35,149 bases of DNA from Lachnospiraceae bacterium (GTDB lineage Bacteria; Bacillota; Clostridia; Lachnospirales; Lachnospiraceae): contig JAJQHZ010000005.1 of the NCBI GenBank assembly GCA_021199475.1, forward strand, positions 3,947 to 39,095, read 5' to 3'. Below the pieces are notes generated by a model that was not told the DNA's origin, made no database searches, and worked only from the letters and a program-made list of their open reading frames with translations. Below, one piece after another: positions 10,749 to 19,093 of the stretch. The stretch's first letter is position 1; the number at the start of each line of letters is the position of its first letter. Both the position numbers and the translations under genes were made by a program.

Positions 10749-11165
10749 TTATACTTTCTTCATAAACCCAGTCAGCTTAATGCCGAAGCTGGGGAGAAAC
10801 AGTGGAACAATCCCTGCCGCAAACTGAAAGCAGGGAGCAACAATCGCGGCGATCACCCAGAGCATCTGGAGCAGAAGCCTCTGGGAATAGCTGGCTTTGA
10901 CCTTTGCCTTAGCCGCCTCATCATCGGCGGCTTCCGTCGCGCTCTGGACCATCAGGCCCATCAGGAAAAAATTCAGAACAGCAATCGCGCCGCCCGCCAG
11001 GCCTCCTAAAATAACGGTATAATCAAACGGAACCATATCCGGCCACACCGCGTGAAGAATCGCAAAGACGATCCACATCACCACAATACCGGCCGCGGTC
11101 ATTATCGTCACCCGGCGCGTCTCTTTTTTCACCGCCGGCTGCACCTTGTCAAGCAATCCGCCCAT
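10749..11165 (-). CDS. atpI: ATP synthase I-like membrane protein
   Basis: A 138-residue protein with about four hydrophobic segments, in the place of atpI upstream of atpB. GGAGG lies 6 nt before the chosen ATG (complement of 11163-11165); a further ATG two codons upstream overlaps the ribosome site, and the 28-codon upstream extension lacks support. AtpI proteins are thought to help assemble the c ring or supply Mg2+; they are not part of the final enzyme. Sequence conservation in this family is low, so the call rests largely on topology, size and position. Confidence 0.8.
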   Translation of the reverse strand: MGGLLDKVQPAVKKETRRVTIMTAAGIVVMWIVFAILHAVWPDMVPFDYTVILGGLAGGAIAVLNFFLMGLMVQSATEAADDEAAKAKVKASYSQRLLLQMLWVIAAIVAPCFQFAAGIVPLFLPSFGIKLTGFMKKV

Positions 11166-11316
11166 ATTCATCCTCCAAAGCAAAGCACTCTGTGAGCTTT
11201 TGTCCTTTTCGTAAATAAACTCACAATCATTTTTGCCGCCCCGCCACAATCAAAACAAATCCAAAGGAACTCCCTCCAGCCAAGGTCCGCCCGCTGGTAA
11301 TCAAAATCAAACAGAT

Positions 11317-11583
11317 TCAGCAATGCTCATTGAATGAAACCTTCTCTCTTTCATTTTTGGCTGCTTCGTCCTTTTTTATCACAGAAAGATAAAACTTATA
11401 CGCGAACATCCCGCTGCCGCCCAGTCCGAAAAAGAAACCGGGGATGTAAATCCAGCCTCCCAGCCCCATCCGCGCGCTCAGCCACCAGCAAAGCGCCAGA
11501 CACAGCAGGAGCGGGGTAATCAGCGAAAAACTGAACTGGCCGAGAAGCGTTAAATTCTTCAAAAAATCGGCGCCTTTTCTCAT
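11317..11583 (-). CDS. AtpZ/AtpI-family small membrane protein
   Basis: First gene of the atp operon, 88 residues, with two hydrophobic segments (about 10-32 and 42-62) separated by RMGLGGW. This is typical of the AtpZ/AtpI putative F0F1-ATPase subunits found ahead of atpI in Firmicutes. GGAGG lies 8 nt before the start. A promoter lies about 55 bp upstream. The role is probably accessory (assembly or Mg2+/Ca2+ handling); this is inferred from family and position. Confidence 0.75.
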   Translation of the reverse strand: MRKGADFLKNLTLLGQFSFSLITPLLLCLALCWWLSARMGLGGWIYIPGFFFGLGGSGMFAYKFYLSVIKKDEAAKNEREKVSFNEHC

Positions 11584-11637
11584 GCTGTCAGCTGCCTCCT
11601 GTATTTGCCTGCATCTTCTGAATCAAAATCCGCATTT

Positions 11638-11666
11638 ATTTTACCAATTTTTAACACTATCCGCAA
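11638..11666 (-). promoter_or_regulatory. Promoter of the atp operon
   Basis: Read on the - strand: TTGCGG (11661-11666), a 17-bp spacer, then TAAAAT (11638-11643). It gives a short leader of about 45 nt before the first atp gene. Confidence 0.7.
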
Positions 11667-11793
11667 GTACATTCTGATAATTAAAAAATTAACTTTCCGA
11701 ATTTTCAGTAATTCCAGGTCCGGTCACCGCAAACCGAAAAAACTCCGTATAAGTTCCCCATCCGACTACGAAACCGAAGCGAAGCGTAGATCC

Positions 11794-11835
11794 TCATCCG
11801 GCTTTAGCCGGAATAATTTCCTTACGCGCCCCTAC
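11794..11835. repeat. Second copy of the CCGGCT/AGCCGG palindromic element
   Basis: The stretch TCCGGCT-N2-AGCCGGAA followed by an A/T-rich gap and CCTTACGC-CCCT matches 3396-3430 after htpG with a few substitutions and one or two indels. In both places it sits in an intergenic region close to a terminator. It looks like a dispersed palindromic repeat. Confidence 0.65.
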
Positions 11836-11837
11836 GC

Positions 11838-11890
11838 ATAAAAAAACAGACGCATCCGCTGACCCCGAATGGAATCAGCCATGCGTCTGT
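11838..11890 (-). terminator. Terminator of the eutS-eutS-eutP operon
   Basis: ACAGACGCAT (11846-11855) pairs with ATGCGTCTGT (11881-11890), with an additional inner stem around GCTGA/TCAGC. On the - strand the hairpin runs into seven Ts. It lies 30 bp past the EutP stop codon. Confidence 0.9.
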
Positions 11891-11920
11891 AACAGGTTTT
11901 CAGCGAACTCTGCCGGTATT

Positions 11921-12421
11921 TCAGGTTCGGGGCTCCCAGTCGTTGTGCCCCAGTCTCTGGCGCGCCTTGGCCTCCTCCAGCGAAATCTGCTCCGGAGCGC
12001 CTTCTAGGTACTCCTGCAGCTCCTCCAGCCCTTCTCCAGTGACGTTATTAATACAGAAAATGCGCTCGCAGTTCGCATTCTCCAGCCACTGACGCACCAT
12101 CGGCACATTGGCGTACGGCGAATCTACTTTCGTGATAATCCCGATCAGCGGGCGGTTCAAAAATGCATTGCAATTGCACGTAAAAACCGTAAACGGCTCA
12201 TCCGCCGCGCACACGATCGCCACCACATCCGCCTCGAAGGAAAAGCACGCAAGCCCCACGCCCACCTGCTTCGACTCGGAATACTCCCCGGGCGTGTCAA
12301 TCATATCGTCGCCGGTATAGGTATACTGTGTCTTCTGGTAATGAAGCTTTTCCCCCTTCATCACCTGCGTCAGCGAGGTTTTCCCCGCCTCGCTTCTGCC
12401 CATCAGAAATAATTTTTTCAT
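11921..12421 (-). CDS. eutP: EutP/PduV-family P-loop GTPase
   Basis: A 166-residue Ras-like GTPase of the EutP/PduV family, which is linked to bacterial microcompartments. The G1 loop GRSEAGKT is at 8-15, DTPGEY at 42-47, TKVD at 97-100, and NVTGEG marks the G5 region. The domain is complete and about as long as EutP. The ribosome site is weak (GGATAAG). It is the last of three genes, 55 bp after an EutS-type gene. PduV is reported to bind the outside of the Pdu shell; the role of EutP is not settled. No ethanolamine or propanediol enzymes are in the window, so the substrate pathway cannot be told. Confidence 0.88.
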   Translation of the reverse strand: MKKLFLMGRSEAGKTSLTQVMKGEKLHYQKTQYTYTGDDMIDTPGEYSESKQVGVGLACFSFEADVVAIVCAADEPFTVFTCNCNAFLNRPLIGIITKVDSPYANVPMVRQWLENANCERIFCINNVTGEGLEELQEYLEGAPEQISLEEAKARQRLGHNDWEPRT

Positions 12422-12476
12422 TTCTTATCCGTCACTGTGCCTTTCGTGGAATATCTTCGTTCCGGCCTCCCGCGCA

Positions 12477-12908
12477 TCAGCTCTCTGTAATCGGGCATAC
12501 CGGGAAATGCAGCTCATCCCGGAAGAAGGCAACCACTCCCTCCATCGCCGAGCGAACCTCCGAATGCCGTCCGGTCAGAATCAGCGCGCCGCAGAACCGA
12601 TCCAGAAATCCGATCTCGACCGCTCCTCTTTTGATCGCGATATCCGCCGCGACGACCGTCGCTTCCCACGGCGTAAACTTCATCAGCCCAAGGGTATCAC
12701 CAGTATGATCCTCGCCTTCATGGACACCGATATGCAGGCCCAGCGTCTGATAAACCGCTGTCTGTGAAACGCCAATCAGATGCGCCAGACTGACCTCACA
12801 GCTGGGCACCCGGACGCGCACAAGCCGAAGCGGCTCGGTATTTCCTCTCGTATCGTAGTCCTGAAAAATCTCCCGAAGGAACTCATCCCTCGACATCTGC
12901 CTGCTCAT
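12477..12908 (-). CDS. EutS/PduU-type microcompartment shell protein, longer paralogue
   Basis: A 143-residue member of the circularly permuted BMC-domain family (EutS/PduU), which forms hexameric shell tiles with a beta-barrel over the pore. The BMC core runs from about residue 45 (GVSQTAVYQTLGLHIG) to the C-terminal ELHFPVCPITES, closely parallel to the neighbouring paralogue. It carries about 25 extra N-terminal residues, mostly charged, compared with the 120-residue neighbour. TAGGAGG lies 5 nt before the ATG, and only 9 bp separate it from the upstream gene, so the two are co-transcribed. Two different permuted hexamers could form separate tiles or a mixed one. Confidence 0.88.
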   Translation of the reverse strand: MSRQMSRDEFLREIFQDYDTRGNTEPLRLVRVRVPSCEVSLAHLIGVSQTAVYQTLGLHIGVHEGEDHTGDTLGLMKFTPWEATVVAADIAIKRGAVEIGFLDRFCGALILTGRHSEVRSAMEGVVAFFRDELHFPVCPITES

Positions 12909-12917
12909 AAAAGCCTC

Positions 12918-13280
12918 CTACCGCTTGGTCAGCGGGCAGACTACATAATGGAGCTCATTCTCAAAATAATCAAGCACCGCCGTCAGTGCGCTCGTCACGT
13001 CCGAGATATCCCCGGACACAATCAGCGTTCCGGTAAACCGGTCCGCAAATCCCAGATAGACATCTCCACTCTTCACCGCAATATCAGAAGCAATCACAGC
13101 AGACTCCGGCGGCGTCATATTCATAATACCGATCGCCGACGACCGGTAATCAATCGCCGGATTCATGCCAAGCTTCTGATAAATGATTGGAGCCGGTCCT
13201 CCCATCACATGCGCGAGCGTAATCTCCTTGCCGGCAACAGTCTCCTGAACAATGCGGATCTGGTCATTCCTGTTTTCCAT
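12918..13280 (-). CDS. eutS: EutS-type microcompartment shell protein
   Basis: A 120-residue permuted BMC-domain protein, close to EutS in size (about 111). It shows the family pattern of an N-terminal strand (KEITLAHVMGG), then YQKLGMN, GIMNMTPPESAVIASDIAVK, FADRFTGTLIVSGDISDV and a C-terminal ENELHYVVCPLTKR. It is the first gene of the three-gene unit, with its own promoter at 13331-13359. The ATG is preceded by GAGGG. EutS forms bent hexamers in the ethanolamine microcompartment; function here is inferred from family only. Confidence 0.9.
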   Translation of the reverse strand: MENRNDQIRIVQETVAGKEITLAHVMGGPAPIIYQKLGMNPAIDYRSSAIGIMNMTPPESAVIASDIAVKSGDVYLGFADRFTGTLIVSGDISDVTSALTAVLDYFENELHYVVCPLTKR

Positions 13281-13330
13281 GTCAATCCCTCATTCTCTGA
13301 TTTTCAGTTCTTCCGTTTTTACATGAGATA

Positions 13331-13359
13331 AGGATACCATGATACGCAGATTATTGCAA
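13331..13359 (-). promoter_or_regulatory. Promoter of the eutS-eutS-eutP operon
   Basis: Read on the - strand: TTGCAA (13354-13359), a 17-bp spacer, then TATCCT (13331-13336). The start site would be near 13324, giving a short leader of roughly 45 nt. No operator or antiterminator hairpin of the EutV type is obvious. Confidence 0.65.
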
Positions 13360-13465
13360 GAGGTTTTCTGTGATAAAATGAATTTTTTCCTGTTTTTTTG
13401 TCCGCTATATCGTTCTGTTTTTGTGGTTTTGTTGAAAATTAGTATTTTGTTTTTGTGGGTTTCTT

Positions 13466-14899
13466 TCATCCCCATCCATAAGCAGCGGAAAGTCCAAGAG
13501 AGTCTTCAATACGCAGCAGCTGGTTGTACTTCGCTACCCGTTCCTGATGGCAGGGCTCTCCTGCCTTGATCTGCCCGGCGCCCACTGCCACCGCCAGGTC
13601 GGCAATCAGCGTATCCTCCGTCTCGCCATAGCGGTGGGAAACCACAATCTGATACCCGTTCCTCTGTGCCAGCTCGATCGTCTGAAATGCCTCCGTGAGC
13701 GTACCAATCTGATTCACCTTGATCACGATGGCGTTTGCGGCGCCTTCCCGAATCCCTTTTTTCAGGCGTTTGGGATTCGTCGCGAACAGGTCGTCCCCAA
13801 GGATCTGCACCCGGTCTCCCAGCCGCTCCGTCAGTTTTTTCCAGCCTTCCCAGTCATTTTCTTCCAGTCCGTCTTCGATGGACGCGATCGGAAACGCGCG
13901 GCAGAGCTCCTCGAGATACGCAATCATTTCTTCCCTGGACCGCCGGATTTCCCTGCCCTTCCGTTTGCTTTCCGCCAAAAACCGGTAGGTCTGCGAATCC
14001 TTCTCGTAGAGCTTATCCGCCGCCACATCCAGAGCGAACACGATTTCCTCTCCCGGCCGGTACCCCGCCTTTTGCGTCGCCTCCGTTAATAAAGAAAGGA
14101 TCGTTTCCGTATCCGCAAACGCCGGCCAGATGGACTGTTTTGTGTCATCTCTCCCTGCCCGGATACGTTCTGTCAGAAGCGCTTTCAGCGCTTGGGAAAC
14201 CTCTACGCACATCTGCAGGCCATGTTCAAACCCGCAGGCCCCGACCGGCATAATCATAAAGCTCTGCAGATCGATGGGACTCTGCCGCCATTGCCGTGCG
14301 CCATTCACCGGCCATCCCCTGCGTTCCACACATTCCAGAGCGCTGTCCGGAAAAATGCCATTCGTCCGGTTCTGACCCGGATTTTCAGAGAAATCACCCG
14401 GGCAGGCACAGCCTGTCAGGTTCCTTGCGTGCACCCCTCCGCTCATAACATTCATCATCGGTACCGGCAGCCTGCGCGCACGCACCCCGCCCAGGTAGTG
14501 ATAGAGCGGAACACCCAGCGACTTTGCCGCTGTCACTGCAGCCGCCATAGAAACGCCGAGAATCGCGTTTGCTCCAAGGTTCTTTTTCTTCTCCGTCCCA
14601 TCCTCCCGGCACAAAATCCGGTCGATTGCGGCCTAGTCATACACATTCTCCCCAATCACCGCATCCGCCAGAATGGTATTGACAAAATGGCAGACCTTCA
14701 GGACGCCTCTTCCATGGTAGCGCTCTTCCCCATCGCGCAATTCCACTGCTTCATGGGTGCCGATCGAAGCGCCGGACGGAACCGCCGCTCTTCCGACGCT
14801 CCCATCCTCCGTCATCAGCTCCACCTCCACCGTCGGGTTCCCCCATGAATCCAGAATCTCTCTGGCATACACATCAGTCACTGGCATATAGCTGCACAT
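13466..14899 (-). pseudogene. eno: Decayed enolase gene
   Basis: Enolase (2-phosphoglycerate to phosphoenolpyruvate) is recognisable along the whole length but interrupted. The first part (complement of 14633-14899) has a good AGGAGGG site and ends at a TAG. The same frame then continues AAIDRIL and into the rest of the enzyme. The TAG is consistent with a C-to-T change of a CAG codon. A second lesion is an in-frame 144-bp insertion (14276-14419) after GGVHARN, in the active-site loop. Conserved residues are also changed: SRGNPT reads SWGNPT, GASTG reads GASIG, and HRSGETED reads HRYGETED. The barrel motifs SIEDGL, LGDDLFATNP and IKVNQIGTLTE remain. A working enolase is presumably elsewhere in the genome. 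Confidence 0.88.
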
Positions 14900-14927
14900 A
14901 CAATTTCCCTCCTGAATTTTTTCCCAT

Positions 14928-14957
14928 TTTATCGCATGGGCCCTGTTTTTCCGTCAA
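14928..14957 (-). promoter_or_regulatory. Possible remnant promoter of the enolase gene
   Basis: Read on the - strand: TTGACG (14952-14957), an 18-bp spacer, then GATAAA (14928-14933), followed by the intact ribosome site and ATG. The expression signals appear to have outlived the coding sequence. Confidence 0.5.
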
Positions 14958-15188
14958 ATATCCATCCGGGCGCATCCTGCGCTCCAGTGGTATTCACCCG
15001 CGCCGCAGGACTGCCGTCCGCTGCGATATGATCTATCATCCGTTCTTAAAGGGTAGTATGTCCATGGAGCCAGCATTTCACTCGAATTCACGCGTGCTAA
15101 ATTTTGTAAATAACGTCTGTTCCCGGCAGAAACCCGGCCATCCGTCTTTTCCGTTTGATACGACTCTGAACGGTTGAAAAAGTCTGCG
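14958..15188. other. Gene-free stretch between eno remnant and protease
   Basis: About 230 bp without a gene. It holds an inverted repeat TCCTGCG/CGCAGGA at 14975-15010 with further GC-rich complementarity around it. I recognise no riboswitch, rRNA or tRNA. Confidence 0.5.
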
Positions 15189-15220
15189 CAAAAAAACAGA
15201 CCCCAAAAAACGGGATCTGT
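15189..15220 (-). terminator. Terminator of the HtrA-like protease gene
   Basis: ACAGACCCC (15196-15204) pairs with GGGATCTGT (15212-15220), allowing one G-T pair; on the - strand the hairpin runs into seven Ts. Confidence 0.88.
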
Positions 15221-15280
15221 TTCGCCGAACACAATGCAGAATCCTTGATGCAGCCCATGTGATTCGCTTGCCTGGTTTCT

Positions 15281-17092
15281 TTAATTAAACTGACTGTTGT
15301 AATCCTCAAAGCCATCATCAAATCCGTCGTCGAAGGTGCCTGACTCGTCTGATCTGCCTCTATCGCCCCTGGAAGAATCATTTTGGTCACTGCCATCCTC
15401 GTCCGGAGATGTCTCGTCCTCTGCAAAGAAGTCCTCCTCCGGCAGCGCCTCTGTCTCTTCCTCTTCATCGGCATCCGTGCCGGAAGAACTTCCCGCCTGC
15501 AGCGTCACTTCCACCTCACGCGCCTCATAGGTACCGTTATTCGCGGTCTGAACCTCGATTGTCACAGTTTCACCCGGCTCGTAGTAGCTCATCTTCTCAA
15601 TCAGCTCATCCGAGCTGGAAACGCTCTCACCGGCAAATGCAGAGATAATGTCCCCGCTCTTGATGCCCGCCTCGTCCGCCGCGGAGCCTTCCGTTACCTC
15701 ATAGACAAATGCCCCTTCCGGCATATTATAGCTGCCCGCCGCTTCTTCCGAAACGGTAACGACGGTCGCCCCAATGTAGCCGCGCTCGTCATCGCTCAGC
15801 TTATCCCGGGTTTCCTTATTCACGAGCTGCTCCAGCACCGGAATCGCCGTATCGATCGGGATCGCGTATCCAATACCGTCCGCCGAAGCTCCGCTCTCAT
15901 CCGCCACACAGATGCCAACCACCTCGCCGGAGGCATTCAGCAGCGCGCCGCCGCTTCCGGCCCCGTCCGCCGCGTCCGTCAGGATCACATCCATGGAGGT
16001 ATCATTGATATCCACATTCACGTTCTGGGCACTGATGATCCCCACCGTCGCAGCCGTGCCATATCCATTGTTGCTGATCACAATCGCCGCCTGGCCGGTC
16101 TTCAGCTCGGAAGAGCTGCCCAGCGTGGCCACCTTCAGCTGGGAGAGCACAGACTCCTCGATATCGGAAAGCTCCACCGCCACAACCGCCAGATCATTGC
16201 CGGCATTCGAGCCTTTCACTCTGGCTGACACGGTCAGATCGTCCGCATCCTCTGTCTCCACAGAAAAGCCCACCGTCAGTTCATCCGCGCCATTGACCAC
16301 ATGATAGCTCGTCGCAATCAGCAGCTCCGTATCGCTCACCGCAATGATGATACCGGATGCCTCCGTCTCTTCCACAGAAGCCGTATCATCTGCCTCCTCC
16401 AGAACCAGCGACCCGTCCGTATCATAGTAGTAATAATACTCCGAATCGTCTTCCGTATCCTCCGCCGCAGCAGATTCCTTTGTAATCGAAACAATCGAAG
16501 GCAGGCAGTTCGCGATCATCTCGGAAACATCCGTTGTAACAATGATTCCGGAGGCCGTTTCCGTCGTCTCGATCCCGGAGCTTCCTCCGAGCTGTGTGTC
16601 CCCGTCCGAGCTGTCCGCAGCTTCCTGGTCATTTGCCGCATCCGAGTCCTCCGCAGCCTTCGTATCCGCAGATTCTGCATCCGCAGTTTCCGCCTCTGCG
16701 TCATCGGATGCTGCATCCGCGGCCAGCTCCGTCTCAGAAGAGTCTTCTGCGCCCTCCGAGTCCGATCCGTCATCCCCGGCCGAAGAACCCGATCCGCCGA
16801 TGTTCAGAGTCACACGCTCGGATTCCTCTGACTCTTCGGTGCTGACCGTCTCCGCGGCCGTCTCCGCCGTCTCTTCCGATTCCTCCGCGGAGGTCGCCTC
16901 GACAGCTTCTGCCCCATCATCTGCATCGGCATCCGTACTGTCATTCACAATGTTCAGAGTCACACGCTGTGTTTCTTCTGTTTCTTCCGCGCTCGCCGCA
17001 TTCTGTCCAATCAGCGAGCCGCCCTGTGCGATAACCCCTGCTGCAAGCACACCCGCCAGAACCGGTGCGCTATACTTCTTCCACCATTTCAT
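15281..17092 (-). CDS. HtrA/DegP-like serine protease with acidic linker
   Basis: Cell-surface quality-control protease of the HtrA family, 603 residues. An N-terminal signal or anchor helix (about 8-35) is followed by some 150 residues rich in Ala/Asp/Glu/Ser. The trypsin-like domain has H264 (TSYHVVNG), D300 (GNDLAVV) and S380 (GAGSGGALL; the usual motif is GNSGGPL, so the Asn before Ser is Gly). One PDZ domain follows (about 435-540), then an acidic tail. Within the linker, RVTLNI occurs twice exactly 50 residues apart (43-48 and 93-98), each after a Glu-rich run, so part of the linker is a duplication. AAAGGGG precedes the ATG by 10 nt. Substrates are unknown. Confidence 0.9.
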   Translation of the reverse strand: MKWWKKYSAPVLAGVLAAGVIAQGGSLIGQNAASAEETEETQRVTLNIVNDSTDADADDGAEAVEATSAEESEETAETAAETVSTEESEESERVTLNIGGSGSSAGDDGSDSEGAEDSSETELAADAASDDAEAETADAESADTKAAEDSDAANDQEAADSSDGDTQLGGSSGIETTETASGIIVTTDVSEMIANCLPSIVSITKESAAAEDTEDDSEYYYYYDTDGSLVLEEADDTASVEETEASGIIIAVSDTELLIATSYHVVNGADELTVGFSVETEDADDLTVSARVKGSNAGNDLAVVAVELSDIEESVLSQLKVATLGSSSELKTGQAAIVISNNGYGTAATVGIISAQNVNVDINDTSMDVILTDAADGAGSGGALLNASGEVVGICVADESGASADGIGYAIPIDTAIPVLEQLVNKETRDKLSDDERGYIGATVVTVSEEAAGSYNMPEGAFVYEVTEGSAADEAGIKSGDIISAFAGESVSSSDELIEKMSYYEPGETVTIEVQTANNGTYEAREVEVTLQAGSSSGTDADEEEETEALPEEDFFAEDETSPDEDGSDQNDSSRGDRGRSDESGTFDDGFDDGFEDYNSQFN

Positions 17093-17270
17093 AATGTAAG
17101 ATCCCCTTTCCTGCCGTAAAAACCAACAGATTTTGTAACGCTTTCAGCCTTTTGGAGCAGTTACTTTCATTTCACTTTCGTTCACTATAGCTTAAGAATG
17201 TGTTTGAAATGTGAAAACAAAATGACGATTCTTGTAAATCTCAAGTTATGGCAAAGACAGGGAATACCCA

Positions 17271-18779
17271 TCAGCGGTTCGTGCACACACCCTTCGCGTT
17301 CAGCTTATACTTCCCGATTTTCTTATTCTTCTGCATAACGCCCTTCTTTGAGAAGTAATAGTATTTCCCCTTGATCTTCTTCCATCCGGTCACCATCTTG
17401 CCGTTTGATCTCAGATAATACTTTTTGTTGTTGATGGTCAGCCAGCCGGTCTTGCGCACGCCCGTGTTCGGATCCAGATAGTACTTGCTGCTGCCGACCG
17501 TGATCCAGCCCGTCTGCATCACACCGGTCTTCTTATCAAAATAATAATACTTTCCGCTGATCTTCGTCCAGCCGCTCGCTCTCTGCCCCGCCGGATCGGT
17601 CTTTTTCCGCAGGTAATAGGTGTTATCGCCAATGGTCAGCCAGCCGGTCTTGCGCACAGCCGTCTCCGGATCCAGATAATAAACACTTCCGTTGACCGTG
17701 ATCCAACCCGTCTGACGGATTCCGGTGTCCCCGTCGAAGTAATATGTCTTTTTACTTATCGTGACCCAGCCGGTCCGCATCACACCGGTTGATTTATTGA
17801 AATAGTAATAATTCCCGTCAAGGTACTGCAGGCCGGTCAGGCGGTAGCCGTTTTCATCCACATAATACTTCTTATAATTCACGGTCAGCCAAGTGCTTGT
17901 CGCAGTCGTGCCATCTGCCTGTATATACCAGTAATTCTCGCCATCCGTCTGCCAGCCCTCCGTGGTCCGTCTCGCCACAGCGGTCGTTCTCGGCGTGATG
18001 ATCTGCGTATAGTCTTTGTAGCTGAGATCCAGATCAATTCTGGTCGTGATCCCCTTCACCGTCCCCGCATCTCCCACATTGTACTGCCACATGGAAAGCG
18101 GCGTCGTCGTCGGCATGGTATCACCGTGATTGCTCGTCCAGTACGCGACCCAGTAATCATACCCGGCCAGAGTAACCAGGTTCAGGTTCTTCTGAAAATA
18201 GGTATCGCTCGCGTAGATCATCGGATAGTATCCGGCATCTGCAATAACCTCCACAAACGCCTGAACCAGCTTTGTCCGCTTCGTCTTCGTCATACTGCTG
18301 TAGACCGAATCCTCGATATCAATCGCAATCGGATACGAAATCTCATAGCCATCCACCAGATTCAGCACATATTCCGCCGCGCCCTGCATATCAGATACGG
18401 TCGTTGCCGTCGCATAATGATACACACCGACCGAAATCCCCGCTGAAAGGGCGCCCTCAATATTGGTTTCAAACATACTGTCCGCCGTAGCCACTCCGTT
18501 CTTATACCGGCCGGTCCCGATCATGACAAACTCAATCCCGGACTTTTTCACCTTCGTCCAGTTGATGGTTCCCTGCCATTTCGAGACATCGATCCCATAA
18601 ATTTCCGCTGCCTGCGCCTGCCGCGGCTGCACAGACAGAGCCATCGCCAGAACCATCACCGTTAATAAAAACATATGTACCAGTCCTCCAAACCGCCGCT
18701 GCCGGGCATCGCGCAGATGCCCCTCCGATGCCTGATGCAAGGCGTTTTTATCGATTTGATCCCTTCCGCTTATCTCCAT
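17271..18779 (-). CDS. GH25 lysozyme with C-terminal wall-binding repeats
   Basis: Secreted N-acetylmuramidase that cuts peptidoglycan, 502 residues from the chosen ATG (complement of 18777-18779; GGGGAG nearby). A later ATG 35 codons on, with GGAGG 10 nt upstream, is an alternative. Signal peptide: RQRRF, a hydrophobic run, and a likely cut after AQA at about residue 57. The GH25 domain opens with YGIDVSKWQG and contains the acidic AIDIEDS motif expected at the active site. From about residue 290 to the end are roughly ten aromatic repeats of the TGW-x-T-I-x-x-K-x-YYL type, as in choline/glucan-binding modules. It may act in wall turnover or attack on neighbours. The leader carries a tandem repeat. 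Confidence 0.93.
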   Translation of the reverse strand: MEISGRDQIDKNALHQASEGHLRDARQRRFGGLVHMFLLTVMVLAMALSVQPRQAQAAEIYGIDVSKWQGTINWTKVKKSGIEFVMIGTGRYKNGVATADSMFETNIEGALSAGISVGVYHYATATTVSDMQGAAEYVLNLVDGYEISYPIAIDIEDSVYSSMTKTKRTKLVQAFVEVIADAGYYPMIYASDTYFQKNLNLVTLAGYDYWVAYWTSNHGDTMPTTTPLSMWQYNVGDAGTVKGITTRIDLDLSYKDYTQIITPRTTAVARRTTEGWQTDGENYWYIQADGTTATSTWLTVNYKKYYVDENGYRLTGLQYLDGNYYYFNKSTGVMRTGWVTISKKTYYFDGDTGIRQTGWITVNGSVYYLDPETAVRKTGWLTIGDNTYYLRKKTDPAGQRASGWTKISGKYYYFDKKTGVMQTGWITVGSSKYYLDPNTGVRKTGWLTINNKKYYLRSNGKMVTGWKKIKGKYYYFSKKGVMQKNKKIGKYKLNAKGVCTNR

Positions 18780-18834
18780 ATACTCCCCTGAACTCCTTTC
18801 TCCTATTGGTTCCTTGCATGTCCACGCCCGCACA

Positions 18835-18954
18835 GTTTCTTTCGCGCAGCGCTTTCCCTGCATACACGTGCTTACATTTTTCCTTAGCGTGGCTTTCCTT
18901 GCATGCACGTGCTTACAGGTTTTTCTTAGCGTGGCTTTCCTTACATGCACGTGC
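18835..18954. repeat. 41/42-bp tandem repeat with GCACGTGC palindrome, lysozyme leader
   Basis: On the - strand, two full units (42 and 41 bp) and a diverged third begin with GCACGTG, with CACGTG at 18948, 18906 and 18865. Each unit continues with an AAGGAAAGC-like purine segment. They lie between the lysozyme promoter and its start codon and so would be in the mRNA leader. Confidence 0.85.
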
Positions 18955-18981
18955 TAATATGGTTTCCTTTATGCAGCTTTC

Positions 18982-19010
18982 ATTGTAGCGAACATTTCGA
19001 AAATATACAA
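18982..19010 (-). promoter_or_regulatory. Promoter of the lysozyme gene
   Basis: Read on the - strand: TTGTAT (19005-19010), a 17-bp spacer, then TACAAT (18982-18987). The predicted leader of about 195 nt contains the tandem repeat. Confidence 0.7.
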
Positions 19011-19052
19011 GAACTTTTTTCAAATTTATTAATTCTTTTTTAACAAATAGTT

Positions 19053-19093
19053 ACGAAAAAGCCTCCGCATGCGTTTCTTCCGCATACGGAGGC
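19053..19093 (-). terminator. Terminator downstream of gpmI
   Basis: GCCTCCGCATGCG (19061-19073) pairs with CGCATACGGAGGC (19081-19093), one mismatch; on the - strand it runs into five Ts. It lies about 130 bp past the gpmI stop. Confidence 0.88.

Noticed and set aside
14633-14635. TAG in the enolase gene read as pyrrolysine
   Set aside because: TAG is used as a normal stop (atpD), no pyl genes are visible, and the gene has further lesions, so a nonsense mutation is simpler.
18780-18950. N-terminal extension of the lysozyme through the 42-bp repeats
   Set aside because: The extra 57 codons are basic repeat translation without a ribosome site; a proper start lies at 18779.
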